A stretch of 33,200 bases of DNA, taken from NCBI GenBank assembly GCA_022777585.1, contig JALFFZ010000103.1, forward strand, positions 1 to 33,200. The letters are read 5' to 3'. Shown here one piece after another: positions 15,849-24,500 of the stretch. A program made the position numbers and the translations under genes. How positions within the stretch are numbered: position 1 is the first letter of the stretch; each line of letters starts with the position of its first letter. Origin of the DNA: Bacteroidales bacterium. GTDB taxonomy: Bacteria; Bacteroidota; Bacteroidia; Bacteroidales; UBA932. The notes beneath the pieces were generated by a model. That model saw nothing but the letters and a program-made list of their open reading frames with translations, made no database searches and had not been told where the DNA came from.

Positions 15849-17621
15849 ATGAATTATCCGAAAATAGGCATTCGCCCGACCATTGATGGTCGCCAGGGCG
15901 GAGTAAGAGAGTCATTGGAAGACAAGACAATGGCTTTGGCAAAGGCTGTAGCCGAACTGATTAGCGGCAATCTGCGTAACGGAGACGGTTCTCCGGTAGA
16001 ATGTGTCATTGCAGACACCACCATCGGAAGAGTGGCCGAGGCAGCGGCCTGCGCAGAGAAATTCGAGAAGAGCAATGTCGGTTCCACCATTACCGTGACA
16101 TCCTGTTGGTGCTACGGCTCCGAGACGATGGACATGCATCCTACATGGCCGAAAGCGGTATGGGGATTCAATGGAACGGAGCGTCCAGGTGCAGTGTATC
16201 TTGCCGCCGTTCTCGCTGCCCACGCCCAGAAAGGACTGCCGGCTTACGGCATTTATGGACATGATGTTCAGGACATTACGGACAACAGCATACCTGACGA
16301 CGTTGCAGAGAAAATCCTCCGTTGGGCCCGCGCGGCACAGGCTGTAGCCACTATGAGGGGCAAATCCTACCTCAGCTTCGGCTCCGTGTCAATGGGAATC
16401 GCCGGCAGCATCGTGGACCCTGACATGTGGCAGGAATACCTTGGAATGCGCAATGAGCAGGTGGACCAGACCGAAATACTCAGGCGCATGGACGAGGGCA
16501 TCTACGACAAGGAGGAGTATGAGAGAGCATTCGAATGGGTCAAGAAATACTGCAAGGTCAATGAGGGCTGGGACAAGAACCGTCCGGAGAAGCAGAAAAC
16601 CCGTGAGCAGAAGGACCAGGACTGGGAGTTCGTCACAAAGATGTTCCTGATAATGAGAGACTTGATGAAGGGCAATCCGAAACTCCGCGAGATGGGATTC
16701 AAGGAGGAGGCCCTCGGTCACAATGCCATTGCCGGAGGCTTCCAGGGACAGCGCCAGTGGACAGACTGGAAACCGAACGGAGACTTCGTCGAGGCCCTGC
16801 TCAACACCCAGTTCGACTGGAACGGCTTCCGTGAGGCCATTGTGCTCGCCACTGAGAATGACTCATTGAACGGACTCGCCATGCTTTTTGGTCATCTTCT
16901 TACCAACAAGGCAATGATTTTCAGTGATGTACGTACATATTGGAGTCCGGAGGCCGTGAAGAGAGTGACAGGAAAGGAACTCACCGGCATTGCCGAAGGC
17001 GGAATGATTCATCTCATCAACTCCGGTGCCACCACCCTCGACGGCAACGGCTATGCAACTGACGCTGACGGCAATCCGGTAATGAAAGAATGGTGGAATC
17101 TCACCGAGGAGGATAAGGAGGCCATTCTCAAGCATACAGACTGGCTGCCGGCTGACAGGGACTACTTCAGGGGAGGCGGATATTCCAGCCACTTCCTGAC
17201 CCGTGGAGGTATGCCTGTGACAATGATCCGCATCAACAGGGTGAAGGGACTCGGACCGGTTCTCCAGCTCGCCGAGGGATGGACAGCCGACGTGGATCCG
17301 GAGATTCACAAGGCTCTCGACAGGCGCACCGACCCTACCTGGCCGACCACCTGGTTCGTGCCTCGTCTGGATGAGCGCAAGGACTGCTTCAGGGATGTAT
17401 ATTCAGTGATGAACAACTGGGGAGCCAACCACGGTGCCATCGCTTACGGCCATATCGGAGCTGACCTCATCACACTCTGCTCAATGCTTCGCATCCCTGT
17501 GTGCATGCACAACGTGGCCGACAGGGACATTTTCCGTCCATCCTGCTGGAATGCCTTCGGAATGGACAAGGAAGGTGCCGATTTCAGAGCCTGCGCCAAT
17601 TTCGGACCGCTCTACAAGTAG
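15849..17621 (+). CDS. fucI: L-fucose isomerase
   Basis: FucI converts L-fucose to L-fuculose, the first step of fucose breakdown, and also accepts D-arabinose. The 590-residue length matches the family. The Mn-binding residues align one-for-one with E. coli E337, D361 and H528: here E336 ([10 protein letters not shown]), D360 ([10 protein letters not shown]) and H528 ([15 protein letters not shown]). Other family segments are [31 protein letters not shown] and [18 protein letters not shown]. The fucose transporter follows six bases later. Genes for fuculokinase and fuculose-phosphate aldolase are not in the window. Confidence 0.97.
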   Translation: MNYPKIGIRPTIDGRQGGVRESLEDKTMALAKAVAELISGNLRNGDGSPVECVIADTTIGRVAEAAACAEKFEKSNVGSTITVTSCWCYGSETMDMHPTWPKAVWGFNGTERPGAVYLAAVLAAHAQKGLPAYGIYGHDVQDITDNSIPDDVAEKILRWARAAQAVATMRGKSYLSFGSVSMGIAGSIVDPDMWQEYLGMRNEQVDQTEILRRMDEGIYDKEEYERAFEWVKKYCKVNEGWDKNRPEKQKTREQKDQDWEFVTKMFLIMRDLMKGNPKLREMGFKEEALGHNAIAGGFQGQRQWTDWKPNGDFVEALLNTQFDWNGFREAIVLATENDSLNGLAMLFGHLLTNKAMIFSDVRTYWSPEAVKRVTGKELTGIAEGGMIHLINSGATTLDGNGYATDADGNPVMKEWWNLTEEDKEAILKHTDWLPADRDYFRGGGYSSHFLTRGGMPVTMIRINRVKGLGPVLQLAEGWTADVDPEIHKALDRRTDPTWPTTWFVPRLDERKDCFRDVYSVMNNWGANHGAIAYGHIGADLITLCSMLRIPVCMHNVADRDIFRPSCWNAFGMDKEGADFRACANFGPLYK

Positions 17622-17627
17622 TTTCCA

Positions 17628-18989
17628 ATGAATTATAACAAAACACCGATTCTGAGCAAGGACGGGGTCAGCTACGTGATCCCGTTCGTGCTCATAACAT
17701 TCTGCTTTGCTCTCTGGGGTTTCGCCAATGACATCACCAACCCGATGGTCAAGGCATTCTCCAAAATATTCAGGATGAGCGTCACCGACGGTGCCCTCGT
17801 CCAGGTGGCCTTCTACGGAGGATATTTCGCCATGGCCATCCCGGCAGCCCTCTTCATAAGGAAGTTCTCCTACAAGTCAGGCGTCCTCGTAGGCCTCGGC
17901 CTCTACGCCCTGGGAGCATTCCTGTTCTGGCCGGCCGAGATGACAGGTTCCTACTATCCATTCCTGATTGCCTATTTCATAATGACCTGCGGACTGTCAT
18001 TCCTCGAAACCTCCTGCAATCCGTTCATTCTCTCAATGGGACCGGACGAGACAGCAACCCGCCGTCTCAACCTCGCACAGAGTTTCAACCCCTGCGGCTC
18101 CCTCCTCGGAATGTTCGTGGCGATGAACTTCATCCAGAACAGGCTCGACCCGATGAGCAGCGCCGAAAGGGCACTACTCTCCCCGGAGGAGTTTGAAGTA
18201 TTGAAACACAGCGACCTGAGCATTCTCATTGCCCCTTATCTCGCCATCGCACTGGTGATAGCGGTGATTTTCATCGTCATTCTCCTTACCAGGATGCCGA
18301 AGAATGCCGACAGCGGTGTCAATACCGGTTTCGTGCCTGCAGTGAAGCGCCTTTTCGCCAGGAAACACTATCGTGAGGGTGTCCTGGCACAGTTTTTCTA
18401 TGTGGGAGCACAGATTATGTGCTGGACATTCATCATCCAGTACGGCACCAGAGTGCTTGTCGGGACAATGCCGAATGGCTTCGAGCAGGGCATTCTGTCA
18501 ATGCTGGGACAGTCTTCCGACGGTATTCTCTCCGAGAAGTCGGCAGAAGTCCTCTCGCAGGGCTACAACATCATTGCAATGCTGTTCTTCGTCCTTTCCA
18601 GATTTATCTGCACCTACCTGCTTAAATATCTGAGACCGGGAAGGATGCTCGCGGCATTCGCATTGGGAGGAATACTGCTCTCGGCGGGAGTAATCCTGCT
18701 CCAGGGCCGGGCAGGGCTGTATTGCCTTGTGGCCATCAGCATCTGCATGTCCCTGATGTTCCCTACGATTTACGGAATTGCACTTGAAGGAACCGGAGAA
18801 GATGCCAAGCTCGGCTCAGCCGGCCTGATTATGGCCATCCTCGGCGGAAGCATACTGCCTCCTCTCCAGGCTGCCATCATCGACGCCGGAACAGTATTGT
18901 CAATGCCGGCCGTGAATGTATCCTTCATTCTGCCGCTGATTTGTTTCGTGGTGATTTCTATATATGGAATGCGTATGTCTAGGGCCTGA
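17628..18989 (+). CDS. fucP: L-fucose:H+ symporter, MFS family
   Basis: The 453-residue protein has about twelve hydrophobic membrane segments and belongs to the FucP branch of the major facilitator superfamily. Family features are the ALWGFANDITNPMVKAF segment in helix 1 (about 29-45), an early acidic residue in the first helix and the FLETSCNPFILSMGP segment near 124-138. Charged loops separate the N- and C-terminal six-helix bundles, near TRMPKNADSG. The position directly behind fucI supports fucose as substrate; related members carry glucose, galactose or N-acetylhexosamines, so specificity is partly inferred from context. Confidence 0.92.
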   Translation: MNYNKTPILSKDGVSYVIPFVLITFCFALWGFANDITNPMVKAFSKIFRMSVTDGALVQVAFYGGYFAMAIPAALFIRKFSYKSGVLVGLGLYALGAFLFWPAEMTGSYYPFLIAYFIMTCGLSFLETSCNPFILSMGPDETATRRLNLAQSFNPCGSLLGMFVAMNFIQNRLDPMSSAERALLSPEEFEVLKHSDLSILIAPYLAIALVIAVIFIVILLTRMPKNADSGVNTGFVPAVKRLFARKHYREGVLAQFFYVGAQIMCWTFIIQYGTRVLVGTMPNGFEQGILSMLGQSSDGILSEKSAEVLSQGYNIIAMLFFVLSRFICTYLLKYLRPGRMLAAFALGGILLSAGVILLQGRAGLYCLVAISICMSLMFPTIYGIALEGTGEDAKLGSAGLIMAILGGSILPPLQAAIIDAGTVLSMPAVNVSFILPLICFVVISIYGMRMSRA

Positions 18990-19042
18990 ATTTGCAGAAT
19001 TCTTCCGTTTTGCCTATCTTGCCATGATTTTTAAGGATTAGG

Positions 19043-20047
19043 ATGGAAAACAGGAATTTCAGCGACATAGGCCGGGTCGGAGCAGTGGAAACATTGCTCA
19101 AAAACGGCGGTTTCAGCCCCTCTGCGGCATTTTCAGCCCCGTCGGGCAGCATTGTAAGGACGGCCTCCAGAATATGGCTTGAAGGCATTGATTTCGACTT
19201 GACCTATTTCCCGCTCAAGCATCTCGGGTACAAATGCATAGTGGGGACAGTTGGCGAGATTTATGCCTCATTGGCAAGGCCGGAGTCAGCCTCGGTCCGC
19301 ATTGGCGTATCCGCAAAACTGGATTTCCCTCAAATCGGGGAACTATGGTCCGGGATGACGGCAGCATTGAAGGAACACGGAATCACCAGAGTGGATTTGG
19401 ATCTTTGTCCATCCCGTAACGGATTGACTGTCAGTGTTTCCATAGTGGGAATAACGGACGGTGGAGTAGAGGCTGCGAGGAAGCCTGCGAGAAGCAAGGA
19501 TCTGGTCTGCATCTCCGGCAGTGTCGGCGCAGCCTATCTCGGAATGGCCTTGCTGGAGACAGAAAAGAAGAAAATCGCCGCATCAGGCAGTCTTCAGGGC
19601 AATATGGACATATCCCGCTACCGTATGATAGTGGGCGACTACCTTAAGCCGGAAATCAGTCCTGATATTGTCAAACATTTGAATGACAGTGATATAGTGC
19701 CGTCATTCGGCTGTCTGGTAAGCCGTGGTCTTGCGGATGCTGCCAAGAGAATAGCCTCAAACTCCGGCCTTGGCGTGAAGTTGTATTCCGACAAGATACC
19801 TTTCGAGGGCAACTCCTTCGAACTTGGAAAACAGCTGAATCTCGACCCTATGTCAGCCGCAATGAACGGAGGCGACGACTTCCGCCTGCTATTCGTCATT
19901 CCGATGGACAAGTACGAGACCTTCAGACACGATTTCCAGTCGTTCAGCATTATCGGGCATCTTGCGCAGAAGGATGTAGGCACGGTGGTTGTAATGCCTG
20001 AGGGCGCCGAAATCCCTCTTCACGCACAGGGATGGAAAGAACAATAA
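19043..20047 (+). CDS. ThiL-like (thiamine-monophosphate kinase family) protein lacking active-site residues
   Basis: The 334-residue protein follows the ThiL plan of Bacteroidota: LEGIDFDLTYFPLKHLGYK (47-65), CISGSVGAAYLGMALLE (156-172), MNGGDDFRLLF (274-284) and a GHL...HAQGW end. However, the acidic motifs that bind Mg and ATP are gone. GDDAA near 34-40 is replaced by SGSIVRT; the TD of TDLLxEGVHF by S42-R43; SDIYAM by GEIYAS (71-76); GGDT by DLDL (118-121); and SDGL by SRGL (227-230). True ThiL makes thiamine diphosphate from the monophosphate. This protein is probably inactive as a kinase or does something else. It starts 53 bases after fucP and is followed 12 bases later by a DUF4923 gene. 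Codon use is normal and there is no frame break, so it does not look like decay. Confidence 0.8.
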   Translation: MENRNFSDIGRVGAVETLLKNGGFSPSAAFSAPSGSIVRTASRIWLEGIDFDLTYFPLKHLGYKCIVGTVGEIYASLARPESASVRIGVSAKLDFPQIGELWSGMTAALKEHGITRVDLDLCPSRNGLTVSVSIVGITDGGVEAARKPARSKDLVCISGSVGAAYLGMALLETEKKKIAASGSLQGNMDISRYRMIVGDYLKPEISPDIVKHLNDSDIVPSFGCLVSRGLADAAKRIASNSGLGVKLYSDKIPFEGNSFELGKQLNLDPMSAAMNGGDDFRLLFVIPMDKYETFRHDFQSFSIIGHLAQKDVGTVVVMPEGAEIPLHAQGWKEQ

Positions 20048-20059
20048 ACAAATATTTTT

Positions 20060-20686
20060 ATGAAAAGAATCATTCTCTCCATTGCTGCCGCAATGATGGC
20101 AGCTATCTCTTACAATGCTCAGGCTCAGAGTCTTACGGATCTTCTCAAAGGAACAAAGGTAGGTAATGTGGTAGATGCCGTAACCACGGCCGTGGGAGTT
20201 GCCACGAACACCGTATCATTGCCCGGAACCTGGATTTACAAGGGAGCGGCAGTGGACCTCCAGAGCGGCAATACTCTTTCCAGTCTTGCAGGCACAGCCG
20301 TAAGTTCCGGAGTGGAGACCAAAATCAACAACGCATTCGAGAAAGTCGGCATCAAGGAAGGAGCTGTGAAATTCGTTTTCAATGACGGTATGTCATTCAC
20401 CTGCACCATCTTCGGCAAGACTCTCAACGGTACCTGGAAGCATAATGCCGAGGAGAACAAACTCACCCTCCAGTTCGGCCAGACTATGAAATATCTCTCT
20501 ATGACCGGCTACACCAAGGCTACAGCTACCGGAATGGAGGTTCTTTTCGATGCCAACAGGTTCCTCTCATTTCTGAAGACCGTGATGTCCGTAGTCGGAA
20601 AATCTTCCACGACTGTCAGTGCCATCTCCGGCATTTCCAATTCATATGACGGAATGAGGCTTGGCTATAAACTAGAAAAACAGTAG
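20060..20686 (+). CDS. DUF4923-family exported protein
   Basis: The 208-residue protein has a cleavable signal peptide (MKRIILSIAAAMMAAISYNAQAQ, with AQA as the likely cleavage site). The mature part has the DUF4923 pattern: a short helical start (SLTDLLKG), a tryptophan in LPGTWIYKGAAVDL (54-67), an amphipathic helix ETKINNAFEKVGIKEG, then strands with FVFNDGMSFTC and LNGTWKHNAEENKLTL. The family is found mainly in Bacteroidales and has no known function; the fold resembles lipocalin-like DUFs. It is tightly linked to the ThiL-like gene and 51 bases from the phosphodiesterase-fold gene. Location in the periplasm is inferred from the signal peptide. Confidence 0.82.
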   Translation: MKRIILSIAAAMMAAISYNAQAQSLTDLLKGTKVGNVVDAVTTAVGVATNTVSLPGTWIYKGAAVDLQSGNTLSSLAGTAVSSGVETKINNAFEKVGIKEGAVKFVFNDGMSFTCTIFGKTLNGTWKHNAEENKLTLQFGQTMKYLSMTGYTKATATGMEVLFDANRFLSFLKTVMSVVGKSSTTVSAISGISNSYDGMRLGYKLEKQ

Positions 20687-20697
20687 GTTGTCATTTG

Positions 20698-20730
20698 ACC
20701 GCAATAGCGGTATTAAACATTATTAAACAT
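20698..20730 (+). repeat. Small hairpin followed by a tandem decamer
   Basis: ACCGC (20698-20702) pairs with GCGGT (20707-20711) around AATA. Then TATTAAACAT occurs twice in tandem (20711-20720 and 20721-20730), eight bases before the next ATG. It may set translation of the following gene or bind a regulator; there is no T-run, so termination is unlikely. Confidence 0.5.
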
Positions 20731-20737
20731 TGAAATT

Positions 20738-21577
20738 ATGAAAAAACTTGCAATCATTCTTGCTCTGGCACTTTCTGCCGGTCTCATTGCTTCCGCGAAG
20801 AACGACAAACCTGCGGAAATCACCGTGATTTCGTACAATATCAGGATGGGCGTCGCCAAGGACGGCACCAACTCCTGGGAATACAGATATCCGGCTTCCG
20901 CAATGATGATATCGGACCAGAAACCGGATATTTTCGGCCTTCAGGAAGCATACGATTTCCAGGTTAAGTATATGGACGAGTACTGTGATGGGTACAAGAG
21001 TGTCGGTGTAGGCCGCGAGGACGGCAAGAGCAAGGGCGAACACATGTCAATCTTCTACAACAAGAAGAAGATTGCCCTTCTCAAATGGGGTACATACTGG
21101 CTATCCGAGACTCCTGACAAGCCTTCAATAGGCTGGGATGCCGCCTGCATAAGGACAGCGACCTGGGCTTTGATGAAGGACAAGGCATCTGGAAAGAAGT
21201 TCTACTATGTAAACACCCATCTCGACCACGTCGGCCCTATTGCCAAGAAGAAGGGTCTGAAACTCATCGTGGACAGAATCAAGGAGATGAATCCGCAGGG
21301 ATATCCGATGATTCTCACGGGTGATTTCAACACGGAGCCGCACGAGGCGGAGATTCTCGGTGAACTTGACACCCTTATGAACAGCGCGAGGAATACTGCC
21401 GTCGCCACAGACAACGGTGACACTTTCAACGGCTGGGGCAAAGGTAAGGGAGTCATAGATCACATTTACTGGTCAGGTTTCAGTACCTGCACCTCGTTCG
21501 AGGTCATCCGCAAGCCATATATGGACCGCAAATTCATTTCAGATCATTATCCTGTCAAGGCCTGCCTGATTTTCTAG
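20738..21577 (+). CDS. Exported endonuclease/exonuclease/phosphatase (EEP) family protein
   Basis: The 279-residue protein has a signal peptide (first ~20 residues, ending ASA) and a full EEP catalytic set: N34 in SYNIRMG, E70 in FGLQEAY, H161 in NTHLDH, D196 and N198 in LTGDFN, D241 and H242 in IDHIYW, and D269-H270 in SDHYPV. EEP enzymes cut phosphodiester or phosphoester bonds in nucleic acids, phosphoinositides or sphingomyelin. This secreted type is common in Bacteroidales, often near glycan-use genes, and its substrate is not known. It ends four bases before the hybrid sensor gene, so the two are likely co-transcribed and perhaps functionally linked. Confidence 0.9.
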   Translation: MKKLAIILALALSAGLIASAKNDKPAEITVISYNIRMGVAKDGTNSWEYRYPASAMMISDQKPDIFGLQEAYDFQVKYMDEYCDGYKSVGVGREDGKSKGEHMSIFYNKKKIALLKWGTYWLSETPDKPSIGWDAACIRTATWALMKDKASGKKFYYVNTHLDHVGPIAKKKGLKLIVDRIKEMNPQGYPMILTGDFNTEPHEAEILGELDTLMNSARNTAVATDNGDTFNGWGKGKGVIDHIYWSGFSTCTSFEVIRKPYMDRKFISDHYPVKACLIF

Positions 21578-21581
21578 GTAA

Positions 21582-24500
21582 ATGAGGGCTGTCTTCACTA
21601 TATTGACCCTGCTGCAGTGTGCCCTGATGTCGGCATACAGCCTTGTCCGTCCCAATGTCTATCTTTCCAACAATGCCGTGCTGGCTCTCTATCAGGATGA
21701 GCGGGGCTATATGTGGTTCGGCACATACGATGGACTGCATTCCTGGAACGGGAGGGACACCGAGGTTTACAGAATGGAGTTGGACAATGACAAATCATTG
21801 GCCAGCAATATAATAGTGAAGATTGTTCCGGCGGGACCGGATGATATCTGGGTATCCACGTCGATGGGACTCAGCCGCTTTTCTACAGTGGAGAGGGCGG
21901 TATCGGAGTCGTATATGCAGTACAGGGAAGTTTACGAAATCGCCTCGGACAATGTGGGGAACACCCTCCTTGTGTCGCGGGACGATTTCGTTTCCGTATA
22001 TGTCCGGGGAAGGGGTACATTCGTGGATGTTCCGGCCGAGGGCATAAGGCTCGGTGACGTTACCGGGGTCTGGTCGTCCGGAGATGGGGAGTTCAATGTT
22101 CTTTCCAGGGACGGCTATGCAAGGAAATTCTGTATCGCGGATGATTCATCCGGAAATGTTTGTGCTGCGGGTACGGTCCTCGTCTCGGACAATCCTGTGA
22201 AATCCTCATTCTATGAGGACGGGGTCTTGTATATTCTCAACGAAGACGCTCACTTCTACAAGGTCTCAAGGGTGGGGGAGAGCCCTCTGTTTCTATCCGA
22301 TCTGTCGGAATACGGGGATGCCGGATTGTCCGTATCCGGAGTCTGCCATTTCGGTAACTGCCTGTATCTCAGTTTCTATGCGGGTTTTCTCGGAAGAATT
22401 CCGGAGAGCGGGGGACAATGCGAAATGGTAGCCTCCGACTACCGAATCTTCTGCATTGAAAAGGATGTGCGCCAGGATATACTTTGGCTGGGGACGGACG
22501 GCTACGGAGTCTTCATGTACTGTGACAAGGAAGTCCCTTTCAAGGGCATACTGATGTCTGACCTGCCGCTGAGCATCAAGAAACCGGTAAGAGGTGTCTA
22601 TACCGATTCCGCCGGAAATCTTTTCCTCGGGACCAAGGGTGACGGCATCATCAGAATAAGTGATTATTCATCATTGGACGAACCTGTCCCTCTATCTTCA
22701 ATACAACGCTTTACAACAGCCAATGGTCTAAGCAGCAACGAAGTATATGCCTTCTGCCCCGATGGGGACCTGCTCTGGATAGGTTCATCCGGGAGGGAGC
22801 TGAACTGGTATCGGGACAATGTGAAAAGTGGCATTATCGGTTCTGTCAATGCTGAACTCGGTGGTCCTGTGCATCAGATGTGTTCTCCGGAAAAGGGTAC
22901 ATTGTTCCTTGCCAGCGATGGGGAGGGTCTGGTCAGGATGAAGTATAAAATCCTGGACGGAATACCTTGCATGACAGAAAAGAGGCTTTACAAGTTCAAG
23001 CACAGGAACATTGACTGCAACAATTTCTATGCGCTCGCACAGGAGTCTGATTCGACATTGCTCATCGGCCTGAAGAGCGGATACGGTATCATCAGGTTCA
23101 ATATGCGTGAGGGCTCGTACTCATTCCTTGAATTGAGTTCACTGCAGAGCCGCGCCCTTGGAGATATACTTTCGCTTTGTACTGATGATGGCGACATATA
23201 TTGCGGCTCAAGTTCCGGTCTGATCCGGATTTGCGGAGACGGGAAAGTGACCAAGTACAACAGGGATGACGGACTTGCCAATGATATGGTACACGGCGTG
23301 CTGACCGATGGACGGGGCAATGTCTGGCTGAGTACGAACAAGGGACTGACACAGTTCAATCCGCAGACGGAGACCTTTTATAATTTTTCACCTAATGAAT
23401 TATCGGTCAGTGAGTTCAGTGATGATTCATATTGGCATTGCAGCAGCACGGAAAGGCTTTTCTTCGGTGGTGTGAACGGTGTGGTATGGGTGGACTCCCT
23501 ATTCCATCAGCAGCTGGAGTGGAGGCCTGACATCATTTTCGAGTCAATATCATTCCCGGACGGGGTGAAGATTAATTTTCCCGGAACATCCGATGATATC
23601 CGGATTCGCAGCAATGTCCAGAAGTTCACTGTCAATTTCGTTGCCATTGACTACCTGAACGGTGAGAATTTCGAGTATTCATTCTGCCTCGATGATTATG
23701 CCAGAGGCGAATGGACTGAAATTCAGAAGCTGGGTAGCGTGACATTTCCGGCCCTTCCTGCCGGTCGTCATACGTTGAGGGTAAGATACCGCGGCAGCGC
23801 CTCGGATGAGGCAGTGGGAGAGGCTTCATTGTCATTCAGGGTGTTTCCTCCATGGTACGCCTCCACAGCCGCCCTGTTCTGCTATATGCTCATCTTCATT
23901 TCTGCGGCATTCTTCGGCATTTTGTTCACGAGGATGCATTACAAGCGGAAGCAGCAGGAAGCCCTTGCCGAGGCCGAGGAGGCGCATCTCAAGCAGCTGG
24001 ATCAGGCCAGGATGGACTTCTTTGTCAATATTTCACACGAACTCTGCACTCCTCTGACGCTCATAAACGGCATCACTGAGCATCTTAAGGGCTCGCTGGG
24101 CAGCGACCCGTCATTCAGCAAGTATATCGGCCTGCTGGAGTCCAACGTGACAGGACTGAGGGAACTCGTGGAGGAGATTCTCAATTTCAGAATTATTGAA
24201 GGCGAAGGTTTCGGCAAACTCAGGATAATGAAAACCGATGTTGCGGCCGAAATCCGGGAATATCTGCATTCCTTCGACGAGATGGCGGCAGGCTGCAGAA
24301 TTTCCCTCTCTGCTTCTGTCAATGATGTCCTTGAGTGGAATACAGACCGCTCCTGCTTCAAGAAAATAATCTTCAATCTTGTTTCCAATGCTCTTAAATA
24401 TACCCCGTACGGCGGCTATGTGACTGTGGCTGCGGATGTTACTGAGGCCGGGCTGGAACTGCGGGTGCGCAATTCCGGGGAGGGACTGACTGAGGAGCAG

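Noticed and set aside
19043..20047. ThiL-like gene as a pseudogene
   Set aside because: The frame is full-length with no stop or frameshift, normal codon use and conserved non-catalytic segments, so loss of active-site residues is better explained by a changed role.
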